Source of the DNA: Cotesia glomerata
Lineage: Eukaryota; Arthropoda; Insecta; Hymenoptera; Braconidae
Direction of reading: 5' to 3'
Length of the DNA stretch: 64,000 bases
NCBI RefSeq assembly: GCF_020080835.1
Contig: NC_058165.1
Coordinates: 13,327,961-13,391,960, forward strand
In this document: positions 42,439-56,140 of the stretch, one piece after another
Layout of the letters: every line of letters starts with the position of its first letter
Position numbering within the stretch: position 1 is the stretch's first letter
Program-made: the position numbers and the translations under genes
Notes under the pieces: model-generated
Databases searched by the model: none
What the model was told of the DNA's origin: nothing
The model's input: only the letters and a program-made list of their open reading frames with translations

Positions 42439-42957
42439 ACTTTTTGATTTACCAGCGCATCGTACGGAGTGGAGCCGGTTGCCATAACTAGGAATGGGTG
42501 TACCCTCGGAGATAGTACTCCTACCCCAGTTCCCTGAGGCCTAGCTGACACTTAGCCAGTCCCGGAATACACGGACGGACTAGACTTGCTCAGAGCGGTG
42601 AAGATTCCGATCTCTAATACTCACTGCGTACTTCCTGATCAAGGCCCGAAGTGGCTGGCTCCTGATTCACTGCTGCAACTTTCACCTCGGCAGAGCAAGC
42701 TCACATCAGCCGTGGCCTGCATCGTCGGAAACTACGATACAGGTTCCGGTCACAGTGGGTCCCAGCAGAGAACGATCGTCTTGCTAGGTCAGTTAGTGTA
42801 ACCAACCCATTATAGGCGAGTTTTGTCCACGGGAGCTTATTTTGTTTGGTTATTTTGCATGGCTCCTACCCGCTGTACCTCATCAACTAAGAAATTAAGT
42901 GTCATCCAAGGACAGCGAGCATCCTCCCATCCGCTCGGGGAGACGCGTCTGGTAGCA
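42439..42957 (-). other. R1-clade LINE copy 2, 5' UTR
   Basis: Matches 13628-14141 in reverse: the CGGGGAGACGCG block, the GCAGAGCAAGCTCACATCAGCCGTGGCCTGC region, and the CCGGAATACACGGACGG block. It ends at CCCCGAATG, where the (TG)n tract begins. Confidence 0.75.
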
Positions 42958-42973
42958 GTTTCTCCTCAGCCCC

Positions 42974-44260
<1,287 letters not shown>

Positions 44261-44599
44261 GATGTCCCAAAAAGCGACATGATGAAGTTGGCCATCAAAT
44301 ATAATTAAAAATATAGATTTCTTGTACTGTAAGTTAACTCTTATACAGGGTAGTCGAAAAGTATTCATCGAAACGTCATTATTTTTAAATTCGATAGAAA
44401 TATTATTTAATATGGAATATATTATTCATATTATTAGTCAATTCTAAAAATGGTCAATTAAATATTTTACTTTTTATATAACTTGGTAATAATTTTTTTT
44501 AACTAATATTTTTTTAAAAATAATAATAATTTTATGAATTAAAATACTTGAACTAAAATATAAATATTGTAGTAAGGTAAAAGCCCTTGTATCGGAGTG

Positions 44600-46884
44600 T
44601 TACGGTCCCTATATTATCAATACGAGGTTCCCGGCCCGCGCCAGTTAGTTTATCGACGGATCCCAAGGCGCTGTGCTCCGGAATACTCGCGCCTGTAGCT
44701 ATAAGTAGTAAGTAAGTCTCCGAGGGGGAAGCGCTCGCGCTGAGAGAGATAGTGGGGAAGGCAGAGTGAAGAAAGAACTACAACGACAATATCCCGAAGA
44801 TTCATTGTGACCGAACAGTCTCACTGGATACCACGTAAATTTATCAAACAGCATAGCACAGGTAATTATTTCTATTTTGCTCGTTTTAAAGTAGAACGAA
44901 GCGATAAAACTCAATTAATTTATTGCTTGCTAGGCCCAATGTCAGCTTGCGTAAATTAATTCTAAATTGTGATAATTTCTAATGCCGATTTGCGGTTACA
45001 GGCTTTATAAAATATCCGGAGGACGCGTGACGGTGACCAAAGTTTCGCCGCCAAGCAGAGTAACCTACCGAGAAGAAATTTGCACCACCACGGACAAAAA
45101 GGAGTTGCAACTCTTCGAGGGAGTGCACAGAGTATTATTAAGAAAACTCCAGGTACAAATATCATGTCTGATTTTATTCCTTGGGTCTGCGGCGTCAGCC
45201 AGGCAATATGTCGGCTGAAGGTCACCGCCATTTCGCGTTCGGTCACAATCGCTAGTTATAAGAATTGAAATTAAATTTACTATAAATTAGAGAAATTATA
45301 AAACAATTAATTAATAATACTAGGACTTATTTCGGATATTAATTAATTTGTGCAGGAAAAATAACTTGGTTACGTCAGGTTATCGATTTTATACATAGGC
45401 TTGTCTGGGTTAATAATACCAGGAATTTAATTTGGGTTATTAATTCCAGATTCTTATGTCATGTGTAAAATTTATTTATTGAGAATCGTTGAATAATAAT
45501 TTGGCTTAAGCCAGTAGAAATAGAATTGAGTAAACCGCTAAATTAAAATTATTTAACATAAAGATTTATTTCACACTATAATTATTTTAATAAATTATTT
45601 GGCGCATTATTTAATATTTGTCATAATTTAGATAAATCTAGAGTCAGGAAATGAACATTAAAATCAATAGAATTTGTTAATCTAAATTATTTAGTAAAAA
45701 AAAAAGGTAGAAAATAAAAATTGTAAAAAATTCGTCAGAAAAAAAATTACACTACAAACTTGCGACAGAGACGCAAGACCGAGCGAGAGCGTCAGCTATC
45801 TTGTCCCGCGCGAGAACGCTGAGTAGAGGACACTCAAGGTCGAAACAAAAGTCTTAGTTCGGTTAAAATAAAATAAACTCAAGTAAAATAAGGTTTAAGT
45901 TTCAAGAGACATAAAATAAAATAGAATAGAATACTCTTTTGTCATAATTTCACATTTACAACGAAAATAAAATCTAGTAAAATTTACCGCTGATAAATGG
46001 ATTAAATAAAATGGCTCAGAATTAAATAAAAAGATTTGGATTAAATAAAAATAATTTAGGAAAAGTTTAAGTTTACTAAATTATCGGAATTTATTTAATT
46101 TTTACTAAAATAAAGATTAAAATTTATTTAGTAATTCTCGGACATAATAAATGGATTTAATCCTCGATAATTCGGAATTGTACTTTGGATAATTATTGTT
46201 TGAAACATTGAAGATACGGCAGTAGTTTAGATAATAGGAATTTGTAATTATAATTAGGAAAATGATCATTAGAAGTTAAGAAATATTAATTCGGAAAATA
46301 ATATTTTGGAAAATTATTTATAAATTGGAATCAAGCGTTATTATTATTGGAATTTAAGGAATATAGTGTGGTTGTGTGTAAGTAAAGAGACTATCTCGTT
46401 TTAATGGTATACTATTCTGGCTTCGGGATGGTTCTCTTAGAGTAGTGTGAAGTTTGGGGGACAGCGTGCACTGTGTGGACAGCGTGTGTAGTCACTTCAG
46501 GGTCCAGCTCAGTGGCGTGAGAGTCCGTGAACTAAGCTAAAGTAGCGTTAGGGTCCAGGAGACGGCGCGAAGTAGATAGAGTAACGTGAGAGTCCAGTAG
46601 GCATCGGGTACTACAGCTACATGAGGGTCTAGCTGGACAGCGCGAAATATACTGTATGAGAGTGGGGTGTGAGTTTGGCCATTATTTCAATTGTAAAAAG
46701 GATTGGATAAATAAATAATTTTGTTAAACGAATTTCTGTGTTTAAGTTTTGGTTCTTTTCAGCAATCTCTCACGACCCTGACCTATTACTTCATGTTCTG
46801 GTCCAGTTTCTGGATACTGAGTCCAAAAATCCAGTGGCACCCTTAAGAGATAATAGGGGCGACCAAGGGAGACATAACATCCGT
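44600..46884 (+). mobile_element. LTR-like element C (possible solo LTR)
   Basis: Starts tentatively at TGTTACGGTCCC (44600). A GC-richer promoter-like stretch (44600-44860) ends at a donor-like CACAGGTAATT (44862). An exon-like segment lies between TTACAG (about 44999) and CAGGTACAA (about 45150). A long AT-rich body follows, then a GT-rich tandem zone (46440-46660) and AATAAA signals. The shared terminal module follows: TTTTCAGCAATCTCTCACGACCC, GGTCCAGTTTCTGGATACTG, AATCCAGTGGCACCC, GGGGCGACC, ATCCGTTTCA. Length and start are not proven. Confidence 0.4.
46455..46665 (+). repeat. Degenerate tandem array in LTR-like element C
   Basis: Motifs of the type GCGTGAGAGTCC / GCGTTAGGGTCCAG / ACGTGAGAGTCCAG / ATGAGGGTCTAG recur about every 35-45 bases, and GGACAGCG occurs three times. 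It occupies the same place in the element as the 46-bp array in terminus A. Confidence 0.65.
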
Positions 46885-46888
46885 TTCA

Positions 46889-47010
46889 CCCTAGTAGCTC
46901 CTCATGTACCAACACATGCTCACTCCATGTATTTGTATATCTATATTTACAAATATAGATATACAAATACATGGAGTGAGCATGTACTGGTACATGAGCG
47001 GCTACTGGGA
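46889..47010. repeat. Near-perfect hairpin, 60-bp arms
   Basis: 46889-46948 is inverted at 46951-47010 with a 2-base centre. The inner ~45 bases (ATGCTCACTCCATGTATTTG... to CTATATTT) match perfectly; the outer part has a few mismatches. It lies directly after the terminal bases of LTR-like element C. Confidence 0.92.
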
Positions 47011-48249
47011 CTCTGACCTTACCTATTACATTTAGGTATCTTTTTATTAAGTTCATAATTTTTTAATACATGCTTGATCATTTTGTTTATCAAATCTAGT
47101 AATTATACCCATATTTTTTGAAATTTATATCATAGACCATTTTATTAATTTTTCGGAATTTTATTGGAAACAAAATCTTGTTTTGTATTACAATATTTGT
47201 CAGTCTTTTAATTCATGTAATTAATATTATTTTTGAAAAAATATTAATTAAAAAGATACAATCAATAGGTTAAATTATTAATAATGAACTATTTTATAAG
47301 ATACATATATTTTAAATAAATAATTAAAATATTCTATAGTTATCAATTGTAAATTATTGATACTTTGCAATTCTAAAATTAGTTGATTCAGAAAAATTTG
47401 AAATAATATTGAATTAAATTTATATGATAGTGAATGATTTTATATTTATACGGTATAGCTAAATTTTTACTATAATATAACTTTTTCGATTGTTTTTACC
47501 ATTTTTCTTCGATCATCTTTGCATTTTTTTTTTTCAAAATTTTTTTCTCATGCCAAAGAAGTATAACTTCTGACTCATGTACATAAGTACTGTTCAGTGA
47601 ACAGGCCCAGCCGCGATCAAATCACCCCTGGGGGACTCCCAATTTCACGAGCCGCACCTGTCTACCGCTAGTTCCTGCAAAAACTAACCGCCTATGAAAG
47701 CTTAGCTTCACTGATCACGCCATGTCTCGGTGGTGTGATTGGCTGATCGCTCCGCTGACATGCGCAATCGGCTTTCTTCCCAAAGTCAATGAGGAAGACG
47801 ACGCATTATTATTATTATCTTTCGCTTCCACGCTTTCGTTGCAACAAGTCGCCATTAGTGTTACTTTACTTTCTCTTTTTGCTAACAAACCGCATTTTGC
47901 TTATTTAATAAGTTAATTTGCTTAAATTAATTGTTATTAACCCGCTTTAGTTTGTTACAGATAAATTGTGTTATTTGTAAAGATAATTCTCCGCTTTTCC
48001 AGTGTCGCAGTGTGCTCAACCACGTGTCAACCGGCTTCCCTTTATTAATCACGCAGTGCTTTATTTATCCGCTTTTATTTAAACAATGCGCTAACATATT
48101 AAATAAATATAAAGTGTAATTTGTCTCAATGAATTTATAGTGTTCATTTTAATAACATTTCCGCGTTTTAATTGAGATATCCAGACCAAAACCTGATCCT
48201 CCGCTTTCCCGCATTTTCAGCATTTTACAAGTACACACACCATTCTTTT
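47011..48249. other. AT-rich DNA with a GC-richer promoter-like patch
   Basis: 47011-47570 is AT-rich with nothing recognised. 47580-47860 is GC-richer and contains GTGATTGGCTGATCG (an inverted CCAAT box). Short ORFs at 47722-47916 and 47931-48119 have no recognisable domain. It could be a promoter of a lost element or gene. Confidence 0.35.
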
Positions 48250-48440
48250 CTTTAAAACTTATCTTATGGTTGATAAAATTGCGTCCTTAATTTGATCTAT
48301 CAAACATTTACCGAATGATGATTTTATTAAGATTATAAGAATCTTAATTTCTGTCAGTTTTTGGTAGATGGGTTATATTAGCCCGTGTAATAGAACTAAC
48401 GGTAGTTGCATTAAAAATTAATTGTGATTTTTCACATGGG
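48250..48440. repeat. Fragment of the repeat-R outer flank
   Basis: Direct copy of 18205-18400: GTTGATAAAATTGCGTC, TTTGATCTATCAAA, CAGTTTTTGGTAGA, GTGTAATAGAACTAACG. Confidence 0.8.
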
Positions 48441-49690
48441 AAAATTTTTGATTGTCAAGCTATAGCTTCTACAGACTCTAAATTTTGTAGGAATTTTTCG
48501 TAAGAGATGTAAAAATATTTAATGAACGAATTTTACAATATCCCACAACACAGGGGGTTGCGGGGGTGAGTATCAACAATGAAAATTTTTAATTTTCAAA
48601 CTATAGCTCCTACAGACTTTAAATTGGGTAGGAATTTTCTATAAGAGATGGAGAAATAATATATGAATGAATTTTAAGATAGCTCACCTTGCAGGAGTTT
48701 GAGGGGGTGGGTGTTAACAATTAAAATTTTGAATTTCCAAGCTATAGCTCCTATAAACTCCAAATTTATTAGAAATCTTCTATATGTGATATAAAAATAA
48801 TCTAAGAACGGATTTTACAACGAATCAACTCCAATAATGATCGCGGGAGTGGGTGTTTAGAGATCATCTCAAAATTGATTTCAATGAAGTCTACTTTCGA
48901 TAGGAACTGTAGAAGTGGCTGTTAAAATCTAAAATTTTCATTTTCAAACTGTAACTTCTAAAGACTCCGAATTCGGTGAGAATCTTCGTGTATGATGTCA
49001 AGTTCAGCTAAGAATGAATTTTATCAAATTTCAACCCCAAAAGTGATCGCGGAGGCGTTAATAATGAAAAATTCCCGTTTGTAAAATAGAGCTCTTATAG
49101 ACTCCAAATTTAGTAAGAATCTTTTCTATTTAATGTAGAAATAATTTAAGAGCGGATTTTACGACGAATCACCCCTAATAAAGATTGCGGGGGTGGGTGT
49201 TGACAATAAAAAATCTTAATTTCTGAAATATAGCTTCTAAAACCTATGAATTTGATAGGAATCTTTTATTTGTCATGTAGAGATCATCTCAAAACAGATT
49301 TCAATAAATGCTACTTCCGATAGGAATTGCGGGGGTAGGTGTTAAAATCTAGGATTTTAATTTCCAAACTGTAAATTCTGCAGACTCTAAATTTGATAGG
49401 AATCTTTGTGTATGATATCAAGCTCAGCTCAAAATGGATTTTCTCGAATTTTAAACCCAAAAGGGATTGCGGGGGCATTAACAATGGAAATCTCTCATTC
49501 TAATCAATAGTTTTTATGGACTCGAAGTTTTGCTGGAATCTTTTATTTATAATGTAGAAATCATCTCGAATAGGATTTTATGAAATTCCTCCCCAACATA
49601 GAGTGACAATTTAAAAAAAAATCACATTCTTCAAATGCAGTTCCTACAGATATAAAATTTAATAGAATCTCAATAGAAACACGCAATTAA
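48441..49690 (+). repeat. Degenerate tandem array, about nine ~140-bp units
   Basis: The motif [AG]CTATAGCTCCTACAGACTC and variants recurs near 48464, 48599, 48739, 48945, 49084, 49219, 49365, 49500 and 49637. Each is followed by TAGGAATCTT...AATGTAGA...ATTTTA...ATTGCGGGGGTGGGTGTT. One spacing (~206) suggests an extra partial unit. Old, diverged minisatellite. No ORF. Confidence 0.85.
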
Positions 49691-50394
49691 CCGGATGGCC
49701 TCCAAAGTCAACGGATTAAATATTTTGCTTTCTCAATAATTATATTTTCTTAAAACAATCGTCTCTTTGGCAGCGGCAAATAAGTCATTGTAAGGTTTTC
49801 AAAATTTAACATTAAATGTAGCTATTCAGTCAACGGACTAAGAATTTTACATACATTTTATTTTTGCTGATCACATAACCAATAAATTGTTCTTATTACG
49901 TGATCGCGGGAATGTAACAGATTGAAATCAATGCATGTTCTAAACACTTGAAATATGGAAAGAAATTTTAGCTACTTATTATGAGAAAATTCGTAAAAAC
50001 CATGTACAAATAATTTTTCATGAATAATTGATATCACGGAGGAACTTTTAATTAACGGCAAAATTAGTCACACTTTAGCTAGAAAGGTTTCAACGACAAT
50101 CATGAGACCTGCAATTACTTTAACTGAAACTTTCAATGCTCATTTCAAATTTTTTTCTTCGTATCAAATAATATTCATTTTTGGAAGAAAGCCACTGTAA
50201 TGTTATAGTGATTGCACATTGAGAGTTACAATGAATGTTGGCTAGAATAATCACAGGAATAAAAGGTACGGGCCAATCCGATGAAATTTAGAATCTGTGC
50301 AAATCTAAACAATAATACTCCCATTAAATTTCAAGTCTAGATCTCTAAAAATACAGTTCTATCAAGTGCCCAGCGGAGCAGGCGGGTAATAGCT
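49691..50394. other. AT-rich DNA, no gene
   Basis: Nothing recognised between the tandem array and the (TA)n tract. Confidence 0.45.
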
Positions 50395-50416
50395 AGTATC
50401 ATACATATATACATAC

Positions 50417-50489
<73 letters not shown>
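50395..50489. repeat. (TA)n microsatellite at transposon left end
   Basis: About 90 bases of AT/AC-rich dinucleotide repeat, directly adjoining the left TIR. Confidence 0.95.
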
Positions 50490-50491
<2 letters not shown>

Positions 50492-51514
50492 GGTGATTTT
50501 TTACTTTTTTTTTTTCGGTCCCATCGTGAATTCGTGTTGGAAATACCCAAAAAAAAATTCCCTTAAAATTTGAGCTCTTAATATTAATTAACGTCCTCGA
50601 CCAAGGCATGTGAATATTTCCCATTGAAAATACACAAAAACTTTGATTTTTAATTTTTGAATTTCTAAAGCTCAGCGGCATTTCATGGGATCACATTGAT
50701 CGAAGATGTTTTTTTCTAAGAATTGAACGCTCTACAAAAGTGCCTATTGCCGCAAAGTCGTAACTCACACTGGCGAGGCAGTACGGGCCACTGAACCTGA
50801 TTTTTTCATAAAATTGGCGTTTTTTCGCATTTATCTCGTAAATATCGAGAGCTACGGAAAAAATGTAAGTGACAAACTTGTAGAAAATTCAATTTTCAAC
50901 AAAAAAAATTTTATAGACCAAATCGCTTAGATCAATATTAAGCGAGATATTAAGCCTTGAATATATTTTTTCGTGAAATTTTGGCCGATCATTGATTTAA
51001 TCTTATTAATATCTTGTTTACTTTCTCTGTTTTTTATATTTTTTCTCCAATATATTTTTCTAAGGCTAGAAAACTAAAGCAAAATTAATAATCTACAATA
51101 TTTAACCTTTCATGATAATAAACATTTAATCAAACTCTTTTCTCTTTGTTTCTTCTCCGTCAGTAGGTACTTAATAATCTAATGGCAACGTTGCGATGTA
51201 ACTAACTAACATCGCGGTGATTCCCCCACCAGTTGATCAACAACGTTTGACAAAAAGTACGCGACCAGCGAAAGCTCAGTCATTGTCCGCAAATCGAAAG
51301 CCTCTCTCCTCTCCAAAAATCCCCTCTTTTACGTAACCTTGAATTAGTTTACTAAATCTCCCGCCTAATTGCAGCGCTTTCTTTGTTCTTTATTGTGTGA
51401 TACTAATGCCGCAAATATCGAGAACAAAGCTCAGTGAACACTGAATGTACTCGCGTCGCATTTGTATGCTTTACGTTGCGTTACATTTTTCTATCATTTT
51501 TATTCTTCTCAAAG

Positions 51515-54500
51515 ATGTCTGAACAAATCGGAAATAGAGTTTATCATTATTTAATTGGATTTGAAATTCATAATAATAATAATATTAAGTTACCTTCGTG
51601 AAGGGATGTATTGAATCTCTTTATGTACAAACATCAATCCTTAAAATTAAGTATACGAGCAAGTGCTAGTAGTGTGATCAGTGATACGAATGCTATTTGG
51701 GCTAATCTTTTGATTCCAACTTCTCGACCTCAGCACAGTATTAAAAAATTGGAAAAAATTCACAGTGACTACATGAAACTGAAGAATCATCGAAGTCGTG
51801 CAAAGACATCAAAAAGACAACGAACAAATGTGGAACAGTTTAGCAAACGTCTTGATAAATTATTTGACATTGCAAATTGTGCTGCACTAAAAAATTTACC
51901 GAAAAATTTGCAGCAATTTTTGACAGATTGTCGTAAAGGAAATAGAAATATCCATCTTCCAGCAATTGACGTTATACCAGAAGAAACTTCTGGAAATCTG
52001 TCTGCGATGGAAGTAGAAACTCCCAATAATGAGGAAATTGGTTAGTTCTAATATTATAATAGTTTTGTTTAATTATATTTGATTTGTTTTACATTCAGCT
52101 AATATGTTTACTAATTCACTGTTAACATTTTTCATTTCTGGAATGAAATTATCTCAACAGTCATCCTTAAATAGTTTCTGTAGTTCCATATCAAATTCCA
52201 GTGAATTGAAGCGAACTTGTTCAGACTTTGAAGATACAATGCCAGCGCCTAAGAAAAATCAAATTGATATTCTGACTTCGGAATTAGTATTAGCACTAGA
52301 TAGAACTAAAACTAGTAACAGAAATGCGATGTACATCATTTCTGCTGTTATTCAAAGTTTAGGACTTGAGATTGATAAATATAATTTAAGTTACTCCACT
52401 ATTCGCAATGCGCGTATTTCAAAAAGAGAAGAAATTGTCGATACGATCAAAGAAGAAGAAATTTTTGATGACTCTCTCGTAGTGCACTGGGATGGAAAGA
52501 TGCTTCTTGCGGGAAATGGTCAATCAAAAGCAGAACAATTATCAATACACGTTACCGGAATAAATACTGATAAAAATTAAAAAACTCCGATTCTTTCTGA
52601 TGGCACAGGTGAAAGCCAAGCTTCAGCCATATTTGAAACGCTGATAGAGTGGGATCTTTGCGATAATGTTAAAGCAATGTGCTTTGATATAGCTAGTTCA
52701 AATACCGGTAAGTTAATGTTGTGGTTGAATGAATTTATATCACAGTATTTGTTTTTTGACTTGGGAAGAAATTTTCAAATAAGAATTTGATTAATTTTTT
52801 TAATTATTTTTTCGAATGTTGAGTTAAAATATAAGCTGAGTCAAAAATTTAAATAACTGATAATTAAATAACAGTTTATTAATAACTAATTCTTCGTTTT
52901 AGGTTGTTTTAATGGCGCATGTGCATCATTAGAAGATAAAATTGGCCGTGACTTATTATATCTTGCTGGTCGCCATCATACTTCTGAATTGATGTTACGA
53001 AATGTTGCAGAAGTTGCTTGGCCAGTGACGAAAAGTCCAAATGTACCAATTTTCAAAAGACTCAGAAAAAATTGGGAAAAAATTGATAAATCTGCGTATG
53101 AAATCGGCACAGAGGATAAAGATATTGCACTTATTTTTAATCAAAGAAAAGACGATATTCTTGACTTCATAGAAAATCAACTAAAGGTATTAATTAATTC
53201 ATAAATAGTTTTACCGTTAAAAGAATTATTATTTATAAAGTTAATTTCTTTTACAGTCATTAGATCTTTCTGATACACTGATAGAAGGACTTGTTAATAT
53301 TTAATAAGCTTTATTAACCGTTAATAAATGATTTTTTAACATCATGGGATTTAATAAATATTTATTAACAGTTAATTAGTATTCATAACGTAGAATTTAT
53401 TAACTGTTAATAAATATTTATTAATTTATTAATAGTTAATAAATATTTGTTAACTGTTAAAAAATATTTATTTAGGATAAAAAGCAAAAATAGCAATTTT
53501 CTTTTGACACTTCTTATAACCCTATAACTGGAATATATTGATAATAATTCAATTCACTTAATAAATTAGCCTTTTTAATATTAAAAAATATAAAAGATAA
53601 TTATGAGCTGTGATAGAATTTGGTAGTTTACAATAAATGTTATTATAATGTAATATAGTTAATGCAAATAATTTATAAGGATGATTTTTGTTCATAAGCA
53701 ACCTTCATAGCATATGACATTGCAAGCCAAACAAATTCACTCAACCAAGTATTTATTAACTGTTAATAAATATTTGTTATCTATTAATAAATATTTATTA
53801 AATATTATTAAATGTACTTTTCTCCCTAATAAATATTTATTTAATGTTAAAAAATATTTATTAAATTAAATTATTATCTTCAAATAAATCAAATTATTAA
53901 TAGTAAATAAACCCTTTTATCAGTGTAGTTATTTTGCATACGTCGATATGACTCGAATTTTTAAGTGATTTAGTTTTATAAATTTTGCCTTTTTAAATAA
54001 TATTTTTTACTTTAAAATTCTGAAAATATCTTCTTTTCTGGCCGCAATTATTAAATTTTTCTTATTTTTTGTTAGAATCATCATCCGAGAAATGATTACA
54101 AGGAGTTTTTGGAGCTGAGCTGTATCTTTTTGGGTGGTATCAAAAGTCATAGAGCCGAATTTAAAGCACCTGGTGATTTTCATCACGCACGGTGGTTATC
54201 GAAAGCTCTCTATTGCTTGAAAATATATATGTTTAGAAACCAGTTTAAAATGGGAGCAAACGAAAAAAAAATTTTGCAGAAAATATGTGTTTTCATCGTA
54301 ATATTTTATGTAAAAATATGGTTTACTGCTCCTAATGCAATAAAAGCTCCAAACTCGGATTTGCAATTAGTAAAAGATCTTATTGACTACAGAAAAATAC
54401 ATCTAGAAATTGCAAATGCAGCACTCGATAAATTGTCTCGACATTTGTGGTACTTACACGAAAATCTTGCTTGTTTAGCTCTTTTTGATGAAACTGTGTC

Positions 54501-54924
54501 AGTAGAAGAAAAAGTAAAGATCGTACAAAAAATAAATTCCCAGGTAGCGGTCAAAAAGCCTAATAAACGTTTATCAGTCGCTTATGAAGAAATAACGTCG
54601 TTATCTGAGAAAAACATAAGCGATTTTGTTAATCCAAACTCGTTGTTTATTTTTGAGCAATTTGAGCTCCCCTATGAATTTTTGCATACAGATCCAAGTT
54701 TGTGGGAATCAAATCTTGAGTATAAACGATGTTATGATACATTCAAAAAGTTAAAAGTAGTAAACGATACTGCGGAAAGAGGAGTAGTGCTAGCCGAAAG
54801 TTTTAATGAAGTATTGACTTATAACGAAGATGAAAGACAAAGAATTTTTCAAACTGTTCAGCACCATCGATCTCAATACACATCGTGTAAAAAATCACAA
54901 TATATTTACAATGAATTAATCTAA
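51515..54924 (+). pseudogene. Multi-exon transposase-like gene with nonsense codons
   Basis: Exons as I read them: 51515-52040 (MSEQIGNRVYHYL...), 52099-52707, 52903-53186, a short one from 53257, and 54076-54924, all bounded by GT/AG. Conserved blocks are VVHWDGKML, GTGESQASAIFETLIEWD, KAMCFDIASSNTG, GACASLEDKIGRDLLYLAGRHH, then NDYKEFLELSCIFLGG and FKAPGDFHHARWLSKALYCLK. I recognise this as a protein type repeated in many insect genomes, probably a DDE-like transposase (candidate Asp in HWDGK and CFD), but I cannot name the superfamily. TGA at 51599-51601 and TAA at 52578-52580 interrupt the frame, and a MITE sits in the region after 53275. Non-functional. Confidence 0.7.
53276..53925. mobile_element. 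650-bp MITE inside the transposase gene, TA target duplication
   Basis: Imperfect TIRs CACTGATAGAAGG / CACTGATAAAAGG. TA on both sides (53274-53275, 53926-53927). The body is mostly iterations of TTAATAAATATTTATTAA, itself palindromic. Tc1/mariner-type MITE by target duplication. Confidence 0.75.
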
Positions 54925-55756
54925 CAATTTATTTTTCTGCTTTCAATAATAATTAATTGGTATTGTTGTTTTTATTTTTATTAAATACTTATTGTTGTTA
55001 ATATAATTCGAACTATTATAATTTAATAAACTGTTAATAATATATAAATTATTTAAGTGTAATTGAATTCATAAGTTTTATGCAGAAACTCGTAAATCCA
55101 TTATTTAATAAAGATTCTTAAGATATAAGCTTTTATAATGTAAGATACTTATCATATCCTGTTTTTCTAGCCTTAAAAAAATATATTGAAGAAAAAATAT
55201 AAAAAACAGAGAAAGTAAACAAGATATTAATAAGTTTAAATCAATGATCGGCCAAAATTTCACGAAAAAATATATTCAAGGCTTAATATCTCGCTTAATA
55301 TTGATCTTAGCGATTTGGTTCATAGGACTTTTTTTGTTGGAAATTGATTTCTCTACAAGTTTGTCATTTAGATTTTTTCCGTAGCTCTTGATATTTACGA
55401 GATAAATGCGAAAAAACGCCAATTTTATGAAAAAATCAGGTTCAGTGGCCCGTACTGCCTCGCCAGTGTGAGTTACGACTTTGCGGCAATGGGCACTTTT
55501 GTAGAGCGTTCAATTCTAAGAAAAAACTATCTTCGATCAAAGTGATCCCATGAAATGCCGCTGAGCTTTAGAAATTCAAAAATTAAAAATCAAAGTTTTT
55601 GTGTATTTTCAATGGGAAATATTCACATGCCTTGGTCGAGGACGTTAATTAATATTAAGAGCTCAAACTTTCAGGGAATTTTTTTTTGGGTATTTCCAAC
55701 AAGAATTCACGATGGGACCGAAAAAAAAAAAATAAAGTAAAAAAAAAATCACTCTT

Positions 55757-56140
55757 GTACTTATGCGTTATAGAAAATTCTAGAAGTTTCGATAATATGA
55801 CACAATTTCATGTGAGTTTAACGTAATATTGAGCAACTACCGAACATGCACTAGAATGTGGTCGTAGGCACCTACAGGTGCTAAGGACGACACGATTCTT
55901 CACTGGAAACTCGAAGTCTAACCGTTTTTCAAGAAAATATAAAAATGATAAAATAACTTGCGTCAGAAGGTAACATCAAGTGTACAGCTATTGTAATATT
56001 TAATAAATGTGTCGACCATTTAAGTAATTAGGTAACTAAAAATTGAGAAATATTAAACTTAGAAAATAAAATAATGCATTAGATATTAAAAAAAAATTTT
56101 ATGGGAAAGAAAAAGCAAAAATTTTGAATTTTAGCTGACG
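55757..56140. other. AT-rich DNA, no gene
   Basis: Nothing recognised between the transposon right end and repeat R. Confidence 0.45.

Larger units (their letters stand above)
50490..55756 (+). mobile_element. DNA transposon with ~590-bp TIRs
   Basis: Left TIR 50490-51075 and right TIR 55160-55756 are inverted copies, starting A-G-G/A-GTGATTTTTT and CGGTCCCATCGTGAATTC. They end near TTTTTCTAGCCTTA. Between them lie a promoter-like region (51180-51510) and a spliced transposase gene. The right end adjoins TTGTAC; target duplication is unclear because the left side is a (TA)n tract. Superfamily not assigned. Confidence 0.82.

Noticed and set aside
44343..44362. CAGGGTAGTCGAAAAGT as a mariner terminus
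   Set aside because: No inverted partner or TA-bounded interior was found nearby.
50337..50681. ORF with IYIYIY run and its twin at 55555-55740
   Set aside because: Translations of the TIRs and the adjoining (TA)n tract.
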